Shown here: positions 24,625 through 35,508 of the stretch, in pieces
Numbering within the stretch: the stretch's first letter is position 1
How the letters are laid out: each line of letters begins with the position of its first letter
Assembly: GCA_004369085.1 (NCBI GenBank)
Contig: ML210230.1
Location: 2,401 to 66,400 of the forward strand
Direction of reading: 5' to 3'
DNA from: Coprinopsis marcescibilis
Lineage: Eukaryota > Basidiomycota > Agaricomycetes > Agaricales > Psathyrellaceae
DNA: 64,000 nucleotides
Position numbers and translations under genes: made by a program
The notes under the pieces: generated by a model
The model's input: only the letters and a program-made list of their open reading frames with translations
What the model was told of the DNA's origin: nothing
Databases searched by the model: none

Positions 24625-26932
24625 ATGGCTCAGTGAGTATGTCGATCCGTGTAGAATTGGGGATTCGCTGAATTGATTCTCAGAAGCGACGCTCGACTTT
24701 TCGCTCTGGTCGTGGCTATCAACACGGTATACATAATGCTGCTTGATTCATAGACACCAAGCTCATGTCCAACCGCTCTCACAGTACCAATCTTCGCAAA
24801 TCAGGAACCTCAGACATTGCGTTTCCGACTCCAACATCATCCTTGATTACCTCAAGTCCACCTTCAATGTCGTCGATACCACCGCGCTTGATCCAAAGGG
24901 ACTGACACCTTCTCCGAGCATCGTCACTCTCACGGAACAAGCAGCCACACGGAGCGCCATCCTCTCAACCTTCAAAAAGCACCTAATTAACAACCCTCAT
25001 ATCAAACCAGATGATCCCATCGTGTTCTACTTCGCTGGACATGGAACACGGGTCAAGGGACCTCAGGGATGGGAAACAAATTCGAGTGATGGGTACATCG
25101 AAGGGCTTTGTCCCTCGGACGAGAAGACGTTGCATCCTAAGACCCAAGATACGATTAGGTGCATTCCGGATGTCACCATTTGGAAACTTTTGAAACAACT
25201 GGAAATGAAAGGCAGAAGGAACGTCGTACGTATTATTTTCTTTCGTTCACACTGTCTTGTGGTCATGATAAACGTTGTCAGACTGTGATCCTGGACTCAT
25301 GCCATTCTGGAGGAATGAGGGGAAAGGAGGATGAATCCGAGTTTGCAGAGTTTAGGACCAGAACTGCCACCCCCGACGACAGAATCCCCTTTCCGTTCGA
25401 CATCGACAGCGATATATGGCAGATGGACGAGCCCCTATCCTTTGGTGGCGTTCTTGGAAGAGATAGGGCATACGAGTCCTCTACTCTACTCGCCGCATGT
25501 GATCCGAGAGAACGCGCTCATGATGGTTGGTTCACAAAGTCTCTCGTCGAACTTCTCAGGCAAACGAGCGGGACTACTAGGACTATCGCCGAAATCGCAG
25601 CCAAGCTCAGAGAGATCAAGGCTACCGACCAGACCCCAGTCGTCCTCGGCAATCCGCGCACCATTCTCTTCATGCCAAACGATATCGATGTGGACAAGAA
25701 GGTCTTCGAGTTGGAGGTGCTAGGGGAGGGTCGGTTTGAAGTCAAGGCCGGGGAGATACATGGGATAGGTCCCGGTGCTCTGTTTCGATACGCATATGGG
25801 GTGGATCTTGAGGTTGACAGGGCTGACATGTTTATCTCCAGCCTCGTTCTCCGACCACCCATCACAGCAGTTGAGATACCCAACGGCGCTCGAGTATCGG
25901 CCATCCCCGCCCCCAATTCTACCGAACGCATCTCCAGCACGAAAGTCTGGCTTGGCAATTCCAACCTGGGACGACACATCAAGAACGACCGAAAGTGGTT
26001 TGAAATCGTGAAGGATTCCGAGCGGCCTACAGCGAACGTGTCAGTCACCCTTATCGAGAATTACAAGCGGGTGAAGGTAGATCTTTTGGACGAACTCTTT
26101 GTGAAGACGGGTACTTCGGCCTGCGTCTTCTCTGTTTCCGAAGTTGTGGACAAGCTCGAGGACCTCCTGGAATCCATCGCCCTTTTTAGGTATCATCTCG
26201 GTCGGCGACCTCATAAAGAAGTGGTACCAACATCTACATCGCCATCCGCACGTACTCCTTCCATCCCGTCCAACTACCTTCAGTTCCCGTTGAATGGGAA
26301 TGTCGACCCCCTCTGGAGCAAGTGTAGTATCGGACTCTATGAAACCCACAACATTGATGGTATTAGGGTTGTAAAGGAGCCTCCTCGCAACTTATTCATT
26401 GCGGACGCCAATGGAGGGTACATCGCGAACTTGGTTAATTCTGCTGCAACGACATACGGTATCAAGTTGGAGAACAGGAGTCGGGATACTGAGCTTTACT
26501 TCCACCTATTCTACTTCCATCCGTCGGACTACAGCATCCAGGTGAGTGGACGTCTACCGGTGTCCTGATTTCATGCGCTCATCTTCACGGAATTAGGCGT
26601 GGGCATTGGGTTCGGGCAATGGATCCAAAGTGGCACCTGAGGATTCCATTACGATTGGTTACGGATCGGGAGGGGGGTACCCCATATGGTTCACATTGGA
26701 TGACCCTCTGCGAAGCGAGACGGGTTTCATCAAGGTATTTGTGGCTACGCAGCCTGTAGATGGCACGTTGTTCATTTGTTATGTCTCTGTGAATGTTGCT
26801 GATTTCAGCATGTCTAGGGATGCGAATCGTGGAACAAAGTGGCGTCGAAGACCTCTTGCCCAGAAGGCTTCAACCAGCGAAGGGCATGATCCCCGAAAAG
26901 AAACAGTGGGGCACCTTTGTGGCGACCATTAA
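24625..26932 (+). CDS. Caspase-like (peptidase C14) protein
   Basis: Exons are 24625-24632 (an 8-base first exon), 24684-24726, 24785-25225, 25282-26541 and 26597-26932, phases closed, 695 aa. The caspase/metacaspase fold starts at LFALVVAINTY, followed by LRHCVSDSNIILDYL. Catalytic His103 lies in VFYFAGHGTRV and catalytic Cys171 in VILDSCHSGG. The first strand, substrate-loop Asp/Ser residues and ESSTLLAACDP block are also present. About 400 residues follow that seem to form a beta-rich partner region found in fungal caspase-like proteins; no named domain is claimed. The gene could act in regulated cell death or protein turnover. The 3' end is uncertain: the frame read here ends at 26932. 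A different frame downstream of the TTTCAG at about 26808 reads GMRIVEQSGVEDLLPRRLQP through QWGTFVATIKVDTR to a stop at 26948, and looks more protein-like. Confidence 0.88.
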
Positions 26933-27195
26933 AGTTGATACTAGATAGCGTTTCACGTCTCTAAACTGAATTAAGACATGTGTTCTGCCGGACTGTGCGG
27001 AAAGCCTAGGCATAGCAGCGCGTTTTGTTGTGTTCGGTGGTACCCGTTGGCAAGGGTCACCCTGTAGCTTGCAACGTAGCTTGAGGTCCGCGCGACAGAT
27101 GGTTTGAACAGAACCTTTCCGAGTGCCTTGCTAATGCGCAAATTGGGAAATCCTGTGATTTAGGCAGTATCCACTTCTCCAAAGTGGTGGATAAC

Positions 27196-27594
27196 GGCCG
27201 ACGCCTTGGCTCTTGCCATGTCCTACCGATATCAGATCAGCGACAAACTGTCGGATATTGAGGAGTGCATGTTGCTATATCAGGAGGTCCTTGATTCTCT
27301 GGCAGTACGATGTCCAGGGCAAAGTATTCGGCGTATCTCAAGCACGGGCGGCAGGAAGACCTATACGATGCCATCGATCTTGAGGAGGAAGCTGCAAAAT
27401 GCGGGACAGGCTCACTAGTGCAACAGCTTGCATTTTCAAGAACTTGGGCAGCTTACAGCAAACGCTTTCGCCCTAGAAGTGTGCTAGAGGCATACTCCCA
27501 TGCCATTGGGCTGTTGCCGCTGTTCGCATCGCTGATCGCATCGCTGGACATGGCCCTATTCCAGCGCCAGAGTGCAGCCCAAGATGCCCGGTAA
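27196..27594 (+). pseudogene. Truncated TPR-CHAT gene remnant
   Basis: Two overlapping frames carry pieces typical of TPR-CHAT proteins: a TPR-like piece near 27206 (ISDKLSDIEECMLLYQEVLD) and, one frame over, YSAYLKHGRQEDLYDAIDLE and RPRSVLEAYSHAIGLLP. DNA at 27444-27577 is clearly similar to 62442-62566 in the larger CHAT pseudogene of this window. It additionally carries a 12-base tandem duplication (CGCATCGCTGAT repeated). The frame stops at 27592-27594, before the CHAT domain. The remnant lies just downstream of the caspase-like gene. No start, TPR array or CHAT domain survives, so it cannot be functional. Confidence 0.7.
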
Positions 27595-28437
27595 AAGAGC
27601 TTGGAATCGGCTACATTGGACAGCCATTCCTTCCACATGCTCTTGCCGCCTGTGTCTCTTGGCCCCCTGCTGATGCCCATTTTTCATAGCCACTTGACAA
27701 GAGTCAACAGTGCTCGCGGACAACTTATGGGACCTTCCGCGCCTTGGTTGCTTCGACTTCGATGTCTAAGGGAAAGGGCGGAACTTGGAAGGGGGGGATC
27801 CAGCATCGCGTCAACCCAATGCAAGTTCCCCTGGTCGCCTGCAAGCATCTCGCTGACGGACGTCGAGTGGCCACTCGGCCCAAATGGATCGGTTAGTTGT
27901 ATCGAGAGCTTTTTGGACTGGGTGATGCGAGGGATCAGCTAGAATCCGACATAGAGAATCTCGATCCAGGAAACAGTTTTAGACATGGTCGTGTGGATGA
28001 GGATAAAGAACTGATGAAATGTTATTCATTGTTGGCGTCGGGTGACTCGTGAGTTGAATGTGGTTCGATTTTCGCCCGTGAGCGAATTTCGGCACTGGCC
28101 GAACCATTTACCACACCCAATTAAACGCTCTCATAAATGATCGAACGCTGAGGGTACTTGATTGGCTATCCCGAATGCTCATGGCTGTGACTATGACTGA
28201 TGTACATGGCACCCCTGAACCCACCGATCCTTGGACCTTCACAAGATCAGAGAGCCGGCAAAAAGTAGAACTCCTATTATAAAAAAGGGCATCAGCGACA
28301 TCAATCCAATCGATGTCAATGGATATTACCAGTTTGCCAGATTGTCCACTGGGTGGTACACCAGTCCCATAGATACTGAAATGGCCTACAATATATGGTC
28401 GGTCATTAATGAGAAAACAACATAATGAAACCCCAAG
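27595..28437. other. Intergenic DNA
   Basis: Follows the CHAT remnant and precedes the 3' end of the secreted-protein gene on the other strand. Nothing further is supported. Confidence 0.4.
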
Positions 28438-29307
28438 TTACTCACAATTACCCTCATAGAACCCGCCGTAGACTTCTGCAGGAAGGCGAGTCCCGTTCAC
28501 AGCAAGGAATGTCGGGGTGAGTTTGCGACTGGAGGGGTCGTATCTCCACTAATGAATCATGTATCAGAAAAGAATACAAGGACGAAGTCAGGATCGCATG
28601 AATCAAGGCTCACCACTGCGCTAGCTTGCCATGGGAGCCCTTCCATTGGGTTTGGGTATGACGCTGTGAATGCGTTCTCCTTTCGGAGGAGTTCCGGACC
28701 AGGCGTCTGTTGGACGTTTATGAAGGATCCGTAGGGGCTGTACCTACACACAAATAAACCGTTGCGATAATCCTACCAGCATGTTCGCAGACAGATGGGC
28801 TACATACGGTGGGTACCAGCTAGCAGAGAAGCTATCCCGCACGCTGATGCCTAGGTACTTATAAATGTCGGCCCAGAACCCATTCTGCCAATCGATGGGA
28901 TTCAGAAACCGGGTAACAGAAGAACATTGACACCACTTTGTACTTACCAAAATTTCGATATCAGACTCGGTGGTTTGTGCCCTATCGAGGTCGATCTGGA
29001 CCTCCAACACTGGGTGGTCTTTTGAGGCTATTACGTCGCCATCAAAGTCATCGTAAAGAATTGAAATGTTAACGGGGCTTTCCGAATCCCGCCCAGGTTG
29101 CCCTTGAACTTGGATATATCCTTTGGTTCTAACCAAAAGGTCAGTCCACTAGAATGCGAAAGTAATACGCAGTGGTTACTAACAACGCAGCTGCAAATTT
29201 CGAGAGGAGATCAATAGCGGCAGCTGGATGGTTGTTGCCACAGACCTACCAGAGGCAGAAGAGGCTAATCCGACGAGGAAAAGTATTGGTGAGATACAGA
29301 GCTTCAT
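28438..29307 (-). CDS. Orphan secreted protein, exon phase break
   Basis: Minus-strand exons are 29307-29250, 29120-28948, 28884-28777, about 28743 to 28600 and a last exon ending at 28438. A clear signal peptide (MKLCISPILFLVGLASSAS) is interrupted by the first intron. The mature part starts with GYIQVQGQPGRDSESPVNIS and includes EVQIDLDRAQTTESDIEIL, NGFWADIYKYLGISVRDSF, YSPYGSFINVQQTPGPE and YDPSSRKLTPTFLAVNGT. I do not recognise the family. Exons 1-3 agree in phase, and exons 4-5 agree with each other. Joining exon 3 to exon 4 needs a one-base shift, so the gene may be frameshifted or the junction may differ. The gene is transcribed divergently from the AA9 gene, about 780 bp apart, which suggests but does not prove shared regulation on plant material. 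Confidence 0.55.
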
Positions 29308-30018
29308 CTTCGAGGAATTTACATTCAAGAGGAATAGCGGTTGTCCAAGGCATTAAATAGGTTTGGATGCCTAAAATAGGTAGATTCTCGGTGGGGAGGT
29401 CTCGCGGCAGGTATATTCTCGGTTATGTGCCGTACCGGCGTCCCTCCTTTCATCTTGACCGTGATACCCTTGAAGACTCAGGTGATACACCTGGCTGTAA
29501 GATTCGACGAACAGAAACCATGCTCATTGCTTCTTATTTGTAATATTACAGCTGCACTCTCAGGCTGCAAGAGTTCAAGTTCTTCCTGGTGCGCATCCAT
29601 TGCGAATTGTGAACTCCTGCTTAGTACAAACTGCAAAGGTTACGACTCCGACACTGGAGAGGTATGCTTTTTAGACTTGCCGGCTCTGTGACGATGGTGC
29701 CGAGTGGATTGGGGGATCGCATTTTGAGCAGGCGGCGAGCTTGACCGGGAAGCACTTCTCTTTCGGCAGGCACGCCAGTCGGAGAAATGTACACCGATGT
29801 GTACCCAAGACTCAGCTACGCGAACTTTGTAAGGTTCTGATTCCAAAGGTAGACAGGACTATTTGATAAGATGCCTCGAACGTATGCACTCAGAAGCAAC
29901 TAGGTACGATACATCATCGCGGAAATTAGAAGCGGGACTTGGTGGAGCGCCGTTCACCTGATTTAGTCCGCTTCCTGGATAGAATAAGATATGATTTCGC
30001 CGAGATAAACGAAAAAGC
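29308..30018. other. Shared divergent promoter region
   Basis: Lies between the start codons of the minus-strand secreted-protein gene and the plus-strand AA9 gene. No exon is supported. Small frames here have no motifs. Confidence 0.5.
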
Positions 30019-30024
30019 TATAAG
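30019..30024 (+). promoter_or_regulatory. TATA box of the AA9 gene
   Basis: TATAAG lies 67 bp upstream of the ATG at 30086, a usual distance for a highly expressed secreted-enzyme gene. Confidence 0.5.
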
Positions 30025-30085
30025 TATTAAACTTCTTCATTGAGAAAGACTGTGGGATACCAACGCTCAGTTTCGTTAAGTCATA

Positions 30086-31106
30086 ATGAAGCACCACGGC
30101 TTTCTCCTTGTCGCCGCCTCTCTAATGCATACAGCCCTGGCCCATATTGGTATTTATGGTGTCTGGTTGAACGGTGAATTCCAGGGTGATGGGAGGAACG
30201 TACATGTAAGTTGCGGAGCTCCCTTTTTCATCCATATGTAATATCTGTCCTCAACTAATTTCAAACTAGGTCCGCACTCCGGCATCCAAGATAAACAGCC
30301 CTGTGCGTAACCCAGACTGGACTTACATCGCTTGCAACACGCTTGGCCATCGCGAGCAACCAGCGTGGCTTGAAGTCAAGGCTGGTGATACGTTTGCACC
30401 AGAGTGGTTCTGGACGGAGCGCGGTGATTTCTATACTGGCAACCATAAGGGCCCTCGTATGTGTCGTCTCGTTCGGCTTTTGTAACGCTCATACCATTAA
30501 CGTGGGTTTGATCTCGTAGTTCTCGTGTACATCGCACCAGCGGTCTCTTCTGGTCCAAATACTCCAAATATCTGGACCAAGCTCTACCATTATGCTTACA
30601 ACACCACCGATGGGTACTGGTCCGATGACTACTTCCGAAAGAACGCGGAGGCGACAAAGGGGCACCACTTTATCACTATCCCGGATATTCCAGCTGGTGA
30701 CTATCTTGTTCGGTGTAAGTCTGTCCCTCGACTCAAGATGTACTAGCTAACGTTAGCGCTCTTTGGTGTATATTGTGTTTAGCCGAGATAATTACCTTGC
30801 AGGAAGCGATGAATGATAATGGAGCGCAGCATTTCCCCTCCTGCGTTCAGATTCGAGTGAAGACTAAGGGATCGGCCGTGCTTCCGGGCGGTGTAAGCTT
30901 CCCTGGTGAGTTGAGCTTGTTTTTGTCGCAGTTGTATGAGTTTTGCAGGGAGAATTGACCTAACATTACCCTCCCATTGAACAGGTACCTATGTTCCGCT
31001 GCAGCGAGGGCTCAAGTGGAGCCTCGCAACCGATAATCCTCGGGAGTATCCAATTCCAGGAGGGCCGGTCTGGGAAGGCTCACCTGGGGGTGGGATTTAC
31101 AATTAG
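30086..31106 (+). CDS. AA9 lytic polysaccharide monooxygenase
   Basis: Exons are 30086-30205, 30270-30456, 30520-30714, 30783-30905 and 30985-31106, all phases closed, 248 aa. The signal peptide is 19 residues and cleaves after ALA, leaving His20 as the N-terminal copper ligand (HIGIYGVWLNG). The second histidine-brace ligand is His99 in TGNHKGPLLVYIAP. The disulphide cysteines are Cys62 (YIACNT) and Cys188 (FPSCVQI). Other family landmarks are VKAGDTF, GHHFITIPDIPAGDYLVR and SEIITLQEA. AA9 enzymes are secreted and copper-dependent; they cleave cellulose or hemicellulose oxidatively using O2 or H2O2 and an electron donor. The axial position, normally Tyr in a Q-X-Y motif, is Phe185 here (AQHFPSC), while Gln183 is kept. 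There is no carbohydrate-binding module. Substrate and regioselectivity cannot be read from sequence. Confidence 0.93.
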
Positions 31107-31744
31107 GTCTCTTGGCACTTCTAGGCCATTATGTACGTATGGGGCACCATTACCACTGGCTCGAACGAGTTCAATCATCTTAAATGGCTAGTATGATTCT
31201 TAATATCGAGTGTCAGACTTCCGCTTTATAATTGGATGAGGTATTGTTGATGGCTATGGTCAAGCGTGAGGCAGATGATGTGAAGGGGACATACATAAAG
31301 ACCTTGGAGGTGTCACAGAAAATATAAATATATTATACAGTGAGAGTCTTATAGGTATATAATGGTAGACATCGCTGAAAACCTATCCATGACTAAATAA
31401 ACAACAACTCAAATACATATCAACGTCAAATCAAATAAATCATTTCTTTATATTCCAAAATGAATGAACGGAACCCAGCTTGCGAAAGGACTTCCCCATC
31501 TTCGCAGTTCGCCCACGGCGAGATGTAGGCCGTATGCCGCATCAGCTGGGGATGGAGCGGTTTCAGACCCATGGCGGACTGTACTAGGCGCCCAAATGTG
31601 GTTGTGTTTGATGGCTGACACATCGCACGACGGAATAGGAGTCGCTTGTTTTTGCGGCCAATCATCAGCCTTGTTTTTTGACCGTGACAGCCTGCTGGAC
31701 GATGTAGCAGGTTGGAAGATGAACCCGACTTTCATTCCACCTAC
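31107..31744. other. Intergenic DNA
   Basis: The AA9 3' flank (AT-rich, with AATAAA-like runs near 31395-31440) followed by the upstream region of the TPR gene. A possible earlier exon of the TPR gene cannot be excluded. Confidence 0.4.
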
Positions 31745-34186
31745 ATGACTTCATATACGCCAACTGCATCGATGCAAAGTTGTGAGCTGCCGCTTGAAGA
31801 CCGGAACGCAGGAAGACCACCAACCACTCGCAATGAGACACTCGGAAATGGGAGCAGTGGGGTAGTAGGGAACAAAGGCCAATCTGAAGGTATGACCTTA
31901 ATCGAAACCTTGTAAAAAGCTAGCATAACTGACATGGGTTAGACACAACTGCACTCATACCTGGAATTGTTGGCGGAACCAATGCTTCGTCTGAGGTTCC
32001 CTGCCGAAGTTCAATTGATCAGGACTCCAATACCGATACAGTAGCCCTTCCGGACGAATGTATGGTCATTCTGCATGAAACGGTTGGCTGCGACCCTTTC
32101 TGGTTATCAATATACGAAGCAGTTGTCGGTATGATCGTGGTGCTGTTTGAGCCATTATCACCACACGCCATCGCCTCAATCCTTGGCCCAGAAGACATCT
32201 CCCTTGACGACGTGTGCCAACTTCTTGTGAAAATACAACCTCTACTACGCGACTACACGCCAAATGACCTCCAACGCCCAGTCCTTTTCCGACAGGAGAC
32301 AATTCGGGAGTACTTCACCCATGACGCACCCTCGCCCTACCGTTTCGACCCAGAGATGCAGCATTCGTACTTGCTTCGCCTTCTCATTAATCACATTCAC
32401 AACCAACTTACACCTTCCAACCTTCCTTTCCTTGGATACAGCACAGGGGAATGGGATATATTCACCATTCCTTCCATTCCCGTGGTGCCCAAGCAGGGCG
32501 TCCCCGACACGTTGTGGTACTCCTGTCATCAACTCGTCTTTCATGCAGTCGGAATCACCAAGGAACACTTGAAATATAACCGAGCGTTGCGCGACCTGAT
32601 TTTGTCCCGTCTACGACCATTGCTGGAATTCACCGCGTCGACGGGCAAGGTTTTCCAGCTGGATCTCTTGACAGTTTGGGACTCGGTGAGCCCTCTGATA
32701 CTACGTCATTGGCTCTCTCTAATGTGTTGTTTAACAGCATTTGTTAATTGTCCCTGCCAGCAAAAGTCAAGACCTCCGTGTGCTAAGGAAGGCAGCAAAT
32801 TCCCTATTCGCGATGGCCAACTGTCTCGAAGAAGGAACGTGCCGGGACGACGAAGCTGTCCGCCTTTCTCAAGTATCCATCCCAATGTACCGTAAAATCC
32901 TCTCGTGCTATCACGATCCAGATATCCAGCAAGAACTGGCGTACGCCATCCGACAGTCATGCATTTGCTTCGATTCTTTGGAACGGTCAGACGAGAGCCT
33001 TGCGTACGCCATGGAAGCAGTGGGTGTCGCTCGCCAGCTTGTCTCAAGCAACCCCCACATTTGCGGATACGAAAACGTTCTCGCTAGGACGCTCAGGAGT
33101 GCTACATTCCCCGTTGGCAAATTACGAAGCCTCAACGACGCAATCACTGTAGCGGAGGAGGGAGTCGCGATTCACCGCCGCCTCGCGATGATGCACAAGG
33201 AATACGAACCGGACCTCGCACGGTCACTTCAAAACCTCGCCGACCAGTATGCCTCGGCCGACCAAGAGACGGACGCTTTCGAGGCCATAGAAGAGGCGTT
33301 GACGATCAACCGACGTTGGATTGCTGAGTATCCGGGAGTGGTGGCTTGGGAACACGAGATCGGATTTGTCCTTCAAGACCTCGCACATATCCACACGACC
33401 TTTGGACATTTGGAGAAGGGGATGCAGTACGACCGGGAGGCAATCAACCTCCTCACCCGATTGTACGCTACATCGCGGACGGTCAAGCATGCGGCGGATT
33501 TATCGTGGTCGCTGCACACTATTTCGGAGAACTATGCCGAGTTGGGGCAGCATGAGATGGCGGTGGACGGGTTGCGCCAGGCGGTGGAGATTCGACGAGA
33601 GTTGGCTGGTGTTCATCCGCGGGAACATGAGCCCAGGCTATCGTATTCGCTGCACGCTTATGCCGATGTGCTGGGCAAGCTGCGACTTTTTGAGGAGGCT
33701 TTGGGTGCCATCCGGGAAGCCATTGATATTGATCGGCGGCGGGTGGCGGATTCAGGTGGCCTGGAACCGCAAAACGCGCTGGCTGCTTCGTGCTATATGT
33801 ATGGGTTGATCTTGGGGTCGGCGGAGAGGTACAAGGAAGCTATGATTCCGGCTCTGGAAGCGATTGCGCTCTATCGAAAGCCAGGAGCAGAGCAGCGGTA
33901 TCTGGGATATGCATTGCGACACTATGCTTGGTATCTTGCTGCGTCTGGAGAGTACGATTTGGCGCGGAGGCATGCACAGGAGGGAATACAAATATTTGCT
34001 CGGATTTTAAGTGAGTGGGTGGGTCCGATTGATCATGTTGATGTGGTGCGGGATAGACTGGAGTTGGCTATGCTGCATCTGTTCAATCGGTTGTGTAAAC
34101 GGAGAGGGAAGAGGGTTCAGGTGCTGAGGGAGGAAGAGTTGGAGAATAGCTTTGGTATACTTGGGTTGGGAGTTCTCTTTCAATGA
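31745..34186 (+). CDS. Large TPR protein with STAND-like helical region
   Basis: Exons are 31745-31889, 31943-32685 and 32738-34186, phases closed, 778 aa. The first 85 residues are polar and disordered. From about residue 89 a helical segment (IYEAVVGMIVVLFEPLSPHA, then LRDYTPNDLQRPVLF) resembles the winged-helix part that follows NACHT domains in Agaricomycete STAND proteins. No P-loop precedes it. From about 300 onward the protein is a TPR-type array (SLAYAMEAVGVARQLVSSNP, AFEAIEEALTINRRWI, YALRHYAWYLAASGEYDLA). The role is probably scaffold or sensor; partners are unknown. Close relatives in this window are the genes at 35.5, 42.7 and 54 kb. The start is chosen because the 31890 intron restores frame to an upstream ATG; ATG 32062 is an alternative that would remove 88 residues. 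Confidence 0.78.
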
Positions 34187-34431
34187 TTATCTCTTTTTTT
34201 GTGTTCGTTTGTGAGATTTCGGGCATGTACTTGGCTGTGCTTTGGACCTTGCTCAGGTTGCGACTCCGGAGCTTTACCTCCCGCACGGACCAGGTGCCCT
34301 CGCGCGGGTTCGAATCCCGGTCCATGCGACCTTTGTCAAAATCTGCGCGTATCGCTTGGATCTTGTTCAATGCCCCCCCTCCTCACTACCAGCTGTCAAG
34401 TACTATACCTGTGCCACTTCCTTCTGAAGGA

Positions 34432-34440
34432 TATAAAAGG
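34432..34440 (+). promoter_or_regulatory. TATA box of the small ORF at 34.5 kb
   Basis: A perfect TATAAAAGG lies 81 bp upstream of the ATG at 34513. The leader between them ends in ACAATTACAACC just before the ATG, a good fungal start context. Confidence 0.6.
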
Positions 34441-34512
34441 TAGGATGTCCTGAACTACAATTAAAAGCATCTCCGAGTCCCCCACACAAATCCCGACATT
34501 ACAATTACAACC

Positions 34513-34740
34513 ATGAACACCATACGTGACCATCCTGCACAGTCGGATGAGCACTATGAGACTCTCAACTGCTTAGTTGGGGGCGTCACGAAGGCAAACG
34601 GCTGGCTCGCTCAAGTGCTCGCGTATACCTGCAGATATGTCGGAATTTCTGATTTAGGTTACAATGACGTTAATCGGCTTAATTTCAGAAATGATTTCAA
34701 TCTGAAAGGTGTAGAAACTTTACAATCCACACGATTGTAA
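34513..34740 (+). CDS. Small hypothetical protein, 75 aa
   Basis: A single open frame begins MNTIRDHPAQSDEH and includes LAYTCRYVGISDLGYNDVNR. I do not recognise it. Support comes from the flanks: a TATA box 81 bp upstream, an A-rich start context and an AATAAA polyadenylation-type signal (34746-34751) right behind the stop. No signal peptide or membrane segment is visible. It may be a short standalone gene, or the first exon of a longer decayed gene. Confidence 0.4.
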   Translation: MNTIRDHPAQSDEHYETLNCLVGGVTKANGWLAQVLAYTCRYVGISDLGYNDVNRLNFRNDFNLKGVETLQSTRL

Positions 34741-34751
34741 TGGTGAATAAA

Positions 34752-35508
34752 ACGATTATTTTGCGCTTTCCCTCCTTTCTCTTGCCCTTTTTTTGTCTCA
34801 TAGCTGCCTACATGTGTTGTTGGTACCTAATGTCACAGAAAACAGAGGCTCAGAATGCGCATACAAGGTCTTGAAAATTTGATGTAAATCGGCGGAGTGC
34901 CATTCCAATCAGATTTTGTCATTACAATTGATTGTAATTGCAATATTTTTATTCTTGTGTCGATTGGCTTCAGTAATCTGAGGGAGGATTCTCGAAGTGT
35001 ATGGAAATTGTATCAGTTAGTAACCAACTTGAAATATGAGAGAAGTTTATTTATAATAATTCTAATGATAAGGAATCTTGTTAGTCTTGGGCTAATGGAC
35101 AGTAGTAGCGTAGGTGGGGGGCTCGGAGCGGCGAGCTCAAGATTCCGAGTCTCGCGCGCTTTGGCAGGTTGTAAGGCCGATGTGTGAGGAGTCGGGTAAC
35201 CCCAACACACGGCCTTACTCTACTACTATCCAGGTGTGGGTGGGTGGGGAAGCGTTTGTAGATGAACTGAGTAGAGACGATTCAAGAATTGATCTCTAGA
35301 AGTGTGCGCGGAAGGTCAAAGGATGAAGGTTTCCTGAGGGTCGCGTGTCAGCGGAAGGGCGCTGGCACGTTTGTTGTTGTTTGTTCCTTCCGCGCGCACA
35401 AGAGTAAAGACATGGACTGCGTTCACTGTGTCCATGTCTGCCTATTTAATCGGCTCCTGATTGTAACGTCCTGGGAAGTTTCCGACATTAGGACGACCCG
35501 GTTTTAAC
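34752..35508. other. Intergenic DNA
   Basis: AT-rich at first, then more GC-rich from about 35100. No motif-bearing frame was found. It holds the upstream region of the next TPR gene. Confidence 0.4.

Noticed and set aside
34243..34324. Functional tRNA gene
   Set aside because: B-box is perfect, but acceptor, D and T stems cannot all form together and no normal anticodon loop is present. Kept only as a low-interest finding.
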